NCBI GenBank assembly: GCA_023262305.1
Contig: JALRCK010000205.1
Span: forward strand, 1-5,105
Reading direction: 5' to 3'
Length of the DNA: 5,105 nt
DNA from: Deltaproteobacteria bacterium
GTDB taxonomy: Bacteria; Bdellovibrionota_C; UBA2361; OMII01
Shown: positions 1 to 5,105 of the stretch, one piece after another
Layout of the letters: every line of letters begins with the position of its first letter
Numbering within the stretch: the first letter of the stretch is position 1
Notes under the pieces: model-generated
Seen by the model: the letters and a program-made list of their open reading frames with translations, nothing else
Databases searched by the model: none
What the model was told of the DNA's origin: nothing
Position numbers and translations under genes: made by a program

Positions 1-2
1 AT

Positions 3-1535
3 AGGCTCTCCTGGGATGACCGGATGTTCGAGCTCTACGGACTGGATAAGGAACGCTTCAGCACTGCCGTGAACACCTGGGAAACCTCTGTTCATCCCGA
101 GGACCAAAAAGATGCCGTAGAGCTTCTGCATGCATCCCTGAGGGGAGAGCGGGAGTTCGACACAAACTTTCGGGTTGTTCATCCGGATGGCAAGATTGTC
201 TACCTCAAAGCAAACGGGGTGGTGTTGCGAGGGACCGATGGGAAGCCAGAACGGATGCTTGGTGTTAATGCTGATATAACTGAGGAGAAGCTCGCCAAAA
301 GCAAGCTTGAAAAAGCATACGCTGAGATAGAGGCTAAGGTTGTTGAGCGAACCGCGCAATTGGAGGCTGCTAAGGTCGCGGCGGAGAACGCGAACAAAGC
401 GAAAGATCTCTTTTTAGCTACCCTTTCTCATGAATTGCGTAGTCCGCTCTCAGCGATTCTCTCGTGGACTCAACTGATGGAGCGAGGTGTTCTTGCTCCC
501 GATAAGATGCGGGTTGGTATCCGCACCATCAAGGAGAGTGTTTGGGCACAGAATCAGCTTATAGGCGATCTCTTGGATCTCTCTCGCATTAGCACCGGCA
601 AATTTCACATCGATTCCCAGCCTACGGAGGTTTCCGATGTTTTGAAGGCGGCGATCGAGAGTGTCAGACCAATAGCGGAGCAGCGTGGATTGCAAATAGA
701 CGAACGCTTTGATTCTGACGACGTCTACATCTCAGCTGACCCAGCTCGCCTCAAGCAGTCGTTCTGGAACATCCTTTCGAACGCGGTAAAATTTACCTCA
801 GCCGGGGGCACGGTAACTGTTACCTTGGCGTGCACCCAGGAAGATGATGAGCAACAGGTTAAGGTCTCCGTAAAGGATACTGGCAAGGGGATCAAGCCAG
901 AGTTCTTGCCCCACATTTTTGAGCGCTTTAGCCAAGCAGATCCTTCAAGTATTCGAGTGCACGGCGGCATGGGGCTTGGGTTGTCTTTGGTTAAGAGCCT
1001 GGTGGAGCTCCAAGGGGGTTCAGTTAAGGCCGAGAGCGCGGGCGAGGGAGCCGGCGCTACCTTCATCCTAACCTTCCCGCTCATTGCGGCAGCGGCGCAG
1101 CGGTTAAGTGATGATCTCTCGGGCATGCCAACGAATGGTGCCTCGAATGGGCACACCTTAAAGGATCTAAAGATCCTTCTCGTTGAAGACGGGGATAAGA
1201 CTCGAATTGCTCTCGAACAGCTCTTGGCTTCGCAGGGAGCTCTAGTAAAGGCAGAGTGCTGCGCGAAGGATGCGCTTGAGACCTTCAGCAAGTTTCACCC
1301 AGATGTCATAGTCAGCGATATTGCGATGCCACAAGAGGATGGTCATAGCTTGCTCCGAAAGATTAGATCGCTCCCGCGTGACCAAGGTGGCGAGACCCCA
1401 GCAGTAGCTCTGACAGCCTTTGCTGAGCCTCGTGATCGTGAAGAGGCATTCGCCTCCGGTTTTCAAGAGTATCTCAATAAGCCGGTTGACGCGGGCATCC
1501 TGGCAACAGCTCTCCTCAAATTGACGCGACATTAA
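3..1535 (+). CDS. Hybrid sensor histidine kinase (PAS-HisKA-HATPase-REC), 5' partial
   Basis: This is a hybrid two-component kinase that would autophosphorylate on His and pass the phosphate to its own receiver domain. The reading frame is open to the left edge: codons from position 3 read RLSWDDRMFELYGL, a typical PAS-fold segment, so the Met at 24 is internal and the true start lies outside. Counting from that Met: PAS/PAC about 1-88 (HPDG near 53), a coiled-coil linker about 86-128, HisKA with the H-box SHELRSPL (phospho-acceptor H136), and HATPase_c with N-box N249/N253, G1 box DTGKGI (D285), F-box FERF (299-302) and G2 box GGMGLGL. The receiver domain spans about 382-500, with acidic pair E388/D389, phospho-acceptor D432 (SDIAMP), T464 and K486. 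All catalytic motifs are intact. No transmembrane segment is visible in the part shown, so it may be cytosolic. There is no DNA-binding output domain and no HPt or response-regulator gene in the window, so the partner and the signal are unknown. The family call is secure. Confidence 0.95.
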   Translation, partial: RLSWDDRMFELYGLDKERFSTAVNTWETSVHPEDQKDAVELLHASLRGEREFDTNFRVVHPDGKIVYLKANGVVLRGTDGKPERMLGVNADITEEKLAKSKLEKAYAEIEAKVVERTAQLEAAKVAAENANKAKDLFLATLSHELRSPLSAILSWTQLMERGVLAPDKMRVGIRTIKESVWAQNQLIGDLLDLSRISTGKFHIDSQPTEVSDVLKAAIESVRPIAEQRGLQIDERFDSDDVYISADPARLKQSFWNILSNAVKFTSAGGTVTVTLACTQEDDEQQVKVSVKDTGKGIKPEFLPHIFERFSQADPSSIRVHGGMGLGLSLVKSLVELQGGSVKAESAGEGAGATFILTFPLIAAAAQRLSDDLSGMPTNGASNGHTLKDLKILLVEDGDKTRIALEQLLASQGALVKAECCAKDALETFSKFHPDVIVSDIAMPQEDGHSLLRKIRSLPRDQGGETPAVALTAFAEPRDREEAFASGFQEYLNKPVDAGILATALLKLTRH

Positions 1536-1559
1536 GGCGAGGACCCTGGAGATGTTAGT

Positions 1560-1598
1560 GCCGCAAAGAGCCACTAATTCATCTGTGGGTCTTTCGGC
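1560..1598. terminator. Imperfect hairpin between convergent genes, possible bidirectional terminator
   Basis: The left arm GCCGcAAAGAgCCAC (1560-1574) pairs with the right arm GTGGgTCTTTCGGC (1585-1598). This gives 13 base pairs with one bulged C (1564), one G-G mismatch (1570/1589) and a 10-base loop. It sits between the stop of the histidine kinase (1535) and the stop of the minus-strand glycosyltransferase (1624), where a shared terminator is expected. Neither strand has a proper U-run after the stem, so it is not a canonical intrinsic terminator. It may be a weak or factor-assisted terminator, or an RNA 3'-end stabiliser. The pairing is seen directly; the role is inferred. Confidence 0.5.
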
Positions 1599-1623
1599 TT
1601 GATTGAACTGACCTCGTCTGTTC

Positions 1624-2430
1624 CTATGAAACGCGTCTTGAGGCGAGGTGCGACGCGGAAAGGACTGGGGCGAGTAAGGTATCCTGTGTGGGGCGAGGCT
1701 CGCCGGGGCAGGGATTCTTCCTCCACGGAAAGCCGGCGGGGTATCGTGAGGCCATCACCTGATTTCCAATTTCGAAGAAATCGCGCTGCACGCTGGCGGG
1801 GTTACCGCCGAGGCGATAGTTCAACGTATAGAGACCGGTTGTTCCATAGTTTGGGTAGTGTTGTCGCAGGCAGGCGAGGAGGGTGCGGTCGTGGTACTGA
1901 CGATAGTAGAGTGAGTGGGCGATCGAGGGAGCAATCTCTTTTTTTAGGCAGAAGCAGCTTAGGTCAACATGGTGTACCCCAGCTCCATTAAACGCGGGCC
2001 ACTTGCCGAGACTCTCACAATCATCGTTGCAGAGGAATGATCCATCTTTATCGATGATCTTTCGCAGCGAGTAGCCCCAGTCCCATCGATGCGTCTCGAT
2101 CGCAGCGATCAAACTGCTGACGTGATTCGCATCCATACAATCATCGTTGTTGAGGAAGAGGAGATAGTCACTGTCCACAAGATAGCAGGAGGCCGCCAAG
2201 ATACGGCACCCGAAGAGCATCTCGTATCCGATGTTCTCTGGAACGGTCCATGAGCTTAATCGGGAGTCGTTGAATGTAGCGAGTATCGGCGCTACGCGAT
2301 GCTCGTGCTCTTTTCCATTGGTGACTACCCACACCTTGGTGTTGGGATGGTCTTGATTAAGCGCCGCTTGCACCGCGTGCGCGAGAGCAGGGTCTCCGAT
2401 CGTTGTGATAATGATTGTGGCGCTCTTCAT
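1624..2430 (-). CDS. GT2-like glycosyltransferase (GT-A fold)
   Basis: This 268-residue protein is probably a cytosolic enzyme that transfers a sugar from a nucleotide-sugar donor to a glycan or other acceptor. The N-terminus (SATIIITTIGDPALAHAVQAAL, residues 3-24) is the first Rossmann-like strand and helix of family 2 glycosyltransferases. It is followed by QDHPNTKVWVVTNG (26-39), PENIGYE (64-70), and DSDYLLFLNNDD (86-97), where NNDD occupies the metal/nucleotide-binding DXD position. Later come HVDLSCF (154-160) and a candidate acidic catalytic region around YHDRTLL (179-185). There is no signal peptide or membrane anchor. The last 30 or so residues are Pro/Ser/Ala-rich and look unconserved. 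The ATG at 2430 directly precedes the first beta strand, so the start is convincing, but the only purine-rich stretch (GGGAGAG) lies rather far upstream and the ribosome site is weak. A nearly identical FLxNDDC segment occurs twice (92-98 and 132-138). It is divergent from the next glycosyltransferase and convergent with the kinase. Donor and acceptor cannot be told from sequence. Confidence 0.82.
   Translation of the reverse strand: MKSATIIITTIGDPALAHAVQAALNQDHPNTKVWVVTNGKEHEHRVAPILATFNDSRLSSWTVPENIGYEMLFGCRILAASCYLVDSDYLLFLNNDDCMDANHVSSLIAAIETHRWDWGYSLRKIIDKDGSFLCNDDCESLGKWPAFNGAGVHHVDLSCFCLKKEIAPSIAHSLYYRQYHDRTLLACLRQHYPNYGTTGLYTLNYRLGGNPASVQRDFFEIGNQVMASRYPAGFPWRKNPCPGEPRPTQDTLLAPVLSASHLASRRVS
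2017..2157. repeat. Two 21-base near-identical direct repeats, 120 bases apart, inside the GT2-like gene
   Basis: The plus strand reads ACAATCATCGTTG followed by two variable bases and GAGGAA at both 2017-2037 and 2137-2157. That is 19 identities in 21 positions. The spacing is exactly 120 bases, so both copies are in the same codon phase and encode FLCNDDC and FLNNDDC on the minus strand. The sequence between them does not repeat. This could be a coincidental recurrence of a motif with the same codon choice, or the trace of a short internal duplication or gene conversion. Confidence 0.7.
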
Positions 2431-2485
2431 GATGATCGGGGCTCTCCCGTGAGTAGTTCTCTAAACGGCTGGAATGAATGAACTC

Positions 2486-2506
2486 TTGAGGGGGAGTTTG
2501 AGGGGG
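2486..2506. repeat. G-rich direct repeat in the divergent intergenic region
   Basis: TTGAGGGGG occurs at 2486-2494 and again at 2498-2506, a 12-base period, and the second copy is followed by one more G. It lies in the 168-base gap between the two divergent glycosyltransferase genes (starts at 2430 minus and 2599 plus). A short direct repeat at this spacing could be a regulator-binding site acting on both genes, or simply a G-rich tract. I could not find convincing -35/-10 pairs for either gene in this gap. Confidence 0.35.
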
Positions 2507-2598
2507 GTACAGCGACGGAAATTGCCGCGTGATCTCGCGAACTTGCGCATCGTGATTCCGCTCAAGATCCTCGATAGAACTCCGATACCTTTACTTGT

Positions 2599-3339
2599 AT
2601 GTCACCTACACTCTTCATCGCGACGCCCATGTACGGTGGTCTCTGCAGCGGTCTGTACACCATGGGAATGATCTCAGCGAGCAACGTGCTCAACGGCGCA
2701 GGGGTGCCGTTTTCGTACAATCACCTGATGAATGAGTCCCTGATTACTCGAGCCAGAAATTTATTAGCGCACAACTTTCTCGCTACTTCGTTTTCGCACC
2801 TAATGTTTATTGACGCGGATATCGGATTTCAAGCCAACGACATCGTGTCGATGCTTGCAGCGAACAAAGATATCATCTGTGGAATGTATCCGAAGAAGGA
2901 GATCAACTGGCCTCTCATCGAAACCGCTGTGAAGAGAGGGGTTCCCACGCCGTACCTTGAAAAATTCTCAGGGTCCTTCGTCGTTAATCTTGCGGATTCC
3001 GCCCGTGAACAGAGCTTTGATCCTACAATCCCCCTCAAGATCGACAACGGCGGCACCGGCTTTATGTTGATCAAGAGAGAGGTATTTGAAGTGCTCTCTG
3101 AGTATGTGCCTCGGTACACCCACGACATGCAGCGACCGGGTGAGGCGGAGGATCAACCACGACGCATCAGTGAATTCTTTGCGACGAGTATCGATGAGAA
3201 GAGTAATAGGCTCCTCTCAGAGGACTATCACTTCTGCAAGCTCGCTCGAGAACACGGATTCACTATCTGGGCCGCGCCGTGGACACAGCTTGTTCACTGC
3301 GGGACGTACGTCTTTAATGGCGCGATTCCTCGGTGGTAG
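2599..3339 (+). CDS. GT-A glycosyltransferase with DAD motif (phage/surface-glycan type)
   Basis: This 246-residue predicted cytosolic glycosyltransferase is unrelated in detail to its divergent neighbour. Strand one is PTLFIATPMYGG (3-14). ITRARNLLAHNFL (49-61) matches the nucleotide-binding helix seen in this group. SHLMFIDADIGF (66-77) carries the DxD metal-binding motif (D72, D74), followed by DIICGMYPKKEINW (91-104). DNGGTGFMLIKREVF (149-163) and SEDYHFCKLAREHGF (207-221) would supply the acceptor side and the catalytic acid pair E208/D209, and LVHCGTYVFNG (231-241) offers H233 as a likely metal ligand. The fold appears complete, with no signal peptide or membrane helix. ATG 2599 is the only plausible start: an in-frame TAG lies at 2575 and no other start codon intervenes. 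There is no recognisable Shine-Dalgarno sequence, so initiation may be leaderless or weak. Family resemblance (my recall, not a search) is to glycosyltransferases common in phages and in polysaccharide islands. Substrate unknown. Confidence 0.85.
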   Translation: MSPTLFIATPMYGGLCSGLYTMGMISASNVLNGAGVPFSYNHLMNESLITRARNLLAHNFLATSFSHLMFIDADIGFQANDIVSMLAANKDIICGMYPKKEINWPLIETAVKRGVPTPYLEKFSGSFVVNLADSAREQSFDPTIPLKIDNGGTGFMLIKREVFEVLSEYVPRYTHDMQRPGEAEDQPRRISEFFATSIDEKSNRLLSEDYHFCKLAREHGFTIWAAPWTQLVHCGTYVFNGAIPRW

Positions 3340-3382
3340 GGGAGAATCTCGCTCGGTGGTGTCTTTTTACATAAAGGATGAG

Positions 3383-3571
3383 ATGGCTCCCACAGTGACC
3401 GGAAATGAGAGGGCGGCAGAACAACTCAGTGCCCGTGTATTTATTTTAAACCTCTGCAATTGTACCAGCAGCAAATACAGAGGATGCGGTCGCCGTGGAC
3501 ATCGCATCCCATACTTCAGCGTATCTTCTAGTATCCCGCACCTTAATTTCAAAGATTCGAGGGAGTGTTGA
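3383..3571 (+). CDS. Doubtful small ORF, 62 residues, hypothetical
   Basis: An ATG at 3383 preceded by AAAGGA (4-base spacer) opens a 62-residue frame that ends in TGA two bases before the methyltransferase ATG at 3574, a layout that would allow translational coupling. The product has four cysteines (C25, C27, C35, C62) and a basic stretch RGCGRRGHR (33-41), but I recognise no family. Evidence against it: the frame is also open far upstream through the glycosyltransferase gene, codon choice is not distinctive, and a 10-pair hairpin falls inside it. More likely this is an untranslated leader than a gene. Confidence 0.2.
   Translation: MAPTVTGNERAAEQLSARVFILNLCNCTSSKYRGCGRRGHRIPYFSVSSSIPHLNFKDSREC
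3482..3509. other. Strong hairpin in the leader of the methyltransferase gene
   Basis: GGATGCG (3482-3488) pairs perfectly with CGCATCC (3503-3509). Inside this, GTC (3489-3491) pairs with GAC (3498-3500), leaving a two-base AT bulge (3501-3502) and the six-base loop GCCGTG. No T-run follows, so it is not a canonical intrinsic terminator of the upstream glycosyltransferase. It lies 64 bases before the methyltransferase start and could be a leader structure, an mRNA-processing or stability element, or a protein-binding inverted repeat. Only the pairing is directly seen. Confidence 0.45.
3559..3565 (+). promoter_or_regulatory. Shine-Dalgarno that decides the methyltransferase start
   Basis: GAGGGAG ends eight bases before the ATG at 3574, which is ideal spacing. 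The upstream in-frame GTG (3565) and TTG (3568) overlap or abut this site and could not be served by it, so ATG 3574 is preferred. Confidence 0.7.
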
Positions 3572-3573
3572 CC

Positions 3574-4335
3574 ATGACTACATTTACCATGAATGCCCAG
3601 AAGCCGGTTGCTTATGACAGCCCCGACCACATCCAACCGTGGGGCACTGTTAACGACAATAGTATTAACTATTGCTTCAACCTCAAGCTGATGTGGTGGT
3701 TGCCGCGACCGTACCTGAAGGTTTTGGATCTAGGATGTGCGGGGGGAGGTTTCGTGAAGTCCCTGATCAACTCCAGGTGTGTGGCGGTAGGCGTAGAAGG
3801 GAGTGACTACTCCCAACGGATGAAGCGCGCCGAGTGGGCAACGATACCGGGTAACCTCTTTACAGCTGACGCAACCGCACCATTTGAGATATCGGTGCAT
3901 GAGGGGGACCGGTGTGAGCCGATGAAGTTCACCGTGGTCACAGCGTGGGAGTTCATCGAGCACATCGCGGAGCCGAACCTTGATACGGTGATGAGGAACA
4001 TTGATCGGCATCTTGCGCCGAACGGCGTGGTTATCATGTCTGTGTCTCCCAGAGACGAGATCATAAACGGCGTCAGGTTGCATCAAACTGTGGCTGAGAA
4101 GCCTTGGTGGCTCGCTAAGTTTGAATCACTGGGCTTCACTCACCACGAGTCTGTTGCGGAATTTTTTCATCGTGATTGGGTGCGCGGTGGGGAGGATGCG
4201 CCGGACTCGTTCTATGTTGTGCTCACTCGCAGGGGCGAGTCGCTCCCGTATCCGGAGCAGCTCATTCCTCTCACTGAATTCTATGCGAAGTTGGAGGAAT
4301 ACCATCCTGGCGGTAGCGCATGGTTCCGTCGTTAG
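3574..4335 (+). CDS. Class I SAM-dependent methyltransferase
   Basis: This 253-residue enzyme would transfer a methyl group from S-adenosylmethionine to an unidentified acceptor, plausibly a sugar or glycan given the two neighbouring glycosyltransferases. Motif I is VLDLGCAGGGF (50-60), the glycine-rich SAM loop. The acidic end of strand 2 is VGVEGSD (72-78), with E75 expected to hold the ribose hydroxyls. VVTAWEFIEHI (121-131) is the strand 4 region seen as 'xxEVxEH' in the Methyltransf_11/23 group, followed by NIDRHLAPNGVVIMSVSP (142-159), helix and strand 5. The segment GVRLHQTVAEKPWWLAKFESLGF (166-188) is typical of the same group. The C-terminal 60 or so residues (RDWVRGGEDAPDSFYVV onward) form a less familiar tail that may help bind the acceptor. 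A good ribosome site supports ATG 3574 over GTG 3565. The stop codon overlaps that of the convergent dehydrogenase. An alternative is a small-molecule methyltransferase unrelated to glycans. Confidence 0.85.
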   Translation: MTTFTMNAQKPVAYDSPDHIQPWGTVNDNSINYCFNLKLMWWLPRPYLKVLDLGCAGGGFVKSLINSRCVAVGVEGSDYSQRMKRAEWATIPGNLFTADATAPFEISVHEGDRCEPMKFTVVTAWEFIEHIAEPNLDTVMRNIDRHLAPNGVVIMSVSPRDEIINGVRLHQTVAEKPWWLAKFESLGFTHHESVAEFFHRDWVRGGEDAPDSFYVVLTRRGESLPYPEQLIPLTEFYAKLEEYHPGGSAWFRR

Positions 4336-5105
4336 CCCGCCATGCCTAAGGAGACATATTTGAGGACGAGATAATCGTCGATGCCGTACACGCTTCCTTC
4401 GCGCCCAAACCCAGATTGCTTGATTCCGCCGAACGGTGCTTGAGCCGCGGAGATTGCAGTATCGTTGATTCCGACCATGCCGTAGTCGAGACGTTCGCTC
4501 ACGTGGAGTGCGCGAGAGAGGTTTGATGAATAGAGGTACGCTGCGAGTCCGTACGGCGTGTCATTCGCAAGATTAATCGCGTGCTCATCAGCGCTGAAGG
4601 TTGCAATTGTGCATACGGGGCCGAAAATCTCCTCTTTCCAAATCGACATCGCGGGCGTTACGCCGGTAATAACGGTTGGTGAGATGAAGCGAGACCCAGA
4701 TGGATGATGCGTTGGAGCAAGAGCAAGAGTCGCGCCTTCACGTTGCGCAGAGGAGATCAGCCGAGTAACTTTCGCAACCGCTTCATCAGAGATGAGTGGG
4801 CCAACAGTGGTGCTTGGATCTGAGCCGTTGCCGACGATGAGCTCCTTCGATCGCGCAATCAGTCTTTCAGTGAATTCGTGTGCGATCTTTTCGTGCACCA
4901 AAAATCTGTTAATACAGATACACGTCTGTCCCGCGTTTCGGTACTTACCGTAGATCGCGCTCTCAACCGCTTGTGTGATGTCTGCGTCTTCGAAGACAAT
5001 AAACGGGGCGTTGCCTCCCAGCTCTAGGGTTAGCTTCTTCACGGTATCCGCGGATTGTCGAATTAAGATTTTGCCCACCTCGGTTGATCCCGTGAATGTG
5101 ACCTT
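4332..5105 (-). CDS. gabD: Succinate-semialdehyde dehydrogenase (NAD(P)+), GabD-type, 5' partial
   Basis: This oxidises succinate semialdehyde to succinate with NAD(P)+, the last step of the GABA shunt and of related degradation routes, in the cytosol. The visible 257 residues are the C-terminal half of a protein of roughly 480. The frame stays open to the right edge, reading KVTFTGSTEVGKI, the conserved aldehyde dehydrogenase FTGST segment, so the GTG at 5078 is an internal Val codon and the start lies outside. Catalytic motifs, numbered from the edge: LELGG with general-base E28, GQTCICINR with nucleophile C62 (and a second Cys, C64), KEEIFGPV (157-164), and PFGGIKQSGFGREGS (224-238). The run GGNAPFIVFEDAD and the ending YGIDDYLVLKYVSLG follow the GabD pattern (E. 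coli GabD has very similar segments) better than general aldehyde dehydrogenases. Glutarate-semialdehyde or another short-chain semialdehyde remains possible as substrate. Its stop codon lies inside the end of the convergent methyltransferase gene. No gabT or GABA regulator is in view. Confidence 0.92.
   Translation of the reverse strand, partial: KVTFTGSTEVGKILIRQSADTVKKLTLELGGNAPFIVFEDADITQAVESAIYGKYRNAGQTCICINRFLVHEKIAHEFTERLIARSKELIVGNGSDPSTTVGPLISDEAVAKVTRLISSAQREGATLALAPTHHPSGSRFISPTVITGVTPAMSIWKEEIFGPVCTIATFSADEHAINLANDTPYGLAAYLYSSNLSRALHVSERLDYGMVGINDTAISAAQAPFGGIKQSGFGREGSVYGIDDYLVLKYVSLGMAG

Noticed and set aside
24..26. ATG 24 as the histidine kinase start
   Set aside because: The preceding codons (RLSWDDR) are in frame and continue the PAS domain, so the gene begins left of the window.
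725..1291. 188-residue open frame antisense to the histidine kinase
   Set aside because: It lies wholly within a kinase frame with all catalytic motifs intact, has Ser/Pro/Arg-rich composition typical of antisense frames, and shows no recognisable domain.
1560..1598. Hairpin as an integron attC site
   Set aside because: It lacks the conserved RYYYAAC and GTTRRRY ends and no integrase or cassette structure is visible.
1599..1991. 130-residue plus-strand frame over the 3' end of the GT2-like gene
   Set aside because: It is very Arg/Gly/Ser-rich and domain-free, as expected for the antisense of a coding region, and the minus-strand glycosyltransferase frame explains the sequence.
2474..2671. 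65-residue plus-strand frame in the divergent gap
   Set aside because: It overlaps the start of the DAD glycosyltransferase in another frame, is rich in Leu/Arg, has no ribosome site and no family resemblance.
3086..3571. Long frame overlapping the glycosyltransferase and the following gap (161 residues)
   Set aside because: Its first two thirds are an out-of-frame shadow of the glycosyltransferase; only the tail from 3383 could be independent, and it is listed separately at low confidence.
3565..3573. GTG at 3565 as the methyltransferase start
   Set aside because: The GTG overlaps the Shine-Dalgarno sequence itself; ATG 3574 has the correct eight-base spacing.
3460..3580. Sigma-70 promoter upstream of the methyltransferase
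   Set aside because: A TGGACA at 3495-3500 resembles a -35 box, but the nearest -10-like TATCTT is about 20 bases away and the match is too loose to call.
5076..5078. GTG at 5078 as the dehydrogenase start
   Set aside because: The frame continues to the window edge with the conserved FTGSTE segment, so this is an internal Val codon.

Overview
The window comes from a bacterial chromosome, or less likely a chromosomal island. Everything in it is bacterial-type protein-coding sequence of moderate GC, with short intergenic gaps. The hybrid histidine kinase and the GabD-type dehydrogenase suggest a free-living, metabolically versatile, probably Gram-negative organism. Acidobacteriota or a proteobacterial lineage would fit, but nothing here fixes the taxon. 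No tRNA, rRNA, CRISPR array, transposase or integrase was found.

Layout: (1) positions 3-1535 (+) hold the 3' part of a PAS-HisKA-HATPase-REC hybrid sensor kinase, whose start lies left of the window. (2) An 88-base convergent gap follows, containing an imperfect 13-pair hairpin. (3) Positions 1624-2430 (-) encode a GT2-like glycosyltransferase. (4) A 168-base divergent gap carries a G-rich direct repeat. (5) Positions 2599-3339 (+) encode a second, unrelated GT-A glycosyltransferase with a DAD motif. (6) A 234-base gap contains a 10-pair hairpin and a doubtful 62-residue ORF. (7) Positions 3574-4335 (+) encode a class I SAM-dependent methyltransferase. (8) Positions 4332-5105 (-) hold the C-terminal half of a GabD-type succinate-semialdehyde dehydrogenase. 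It converges on the methyltransferase so closely that the two stop codons overlap.

The three middle genes (two glycosyltransferases and a methyltransferase) look like a small glycan-building or glycan-modifying cassette set between a signalling gene and a central-metabolism gene. The DAD glycosyltransferase and the methyltransferase resemble types often met in phage genomes and in variable surface-polysaccharide islands. That suggests an acquired cell-surface modification module, but it is inference from family resemblance and context. I see no strong evidence for an undescribed system. The most distinctive sequence observations are the near-identical FLxNDDC motif repeated exactly 40 codons apart in the first glycosyltransferase, the two intergenic hairpins and the overlapping convergent stop codons.
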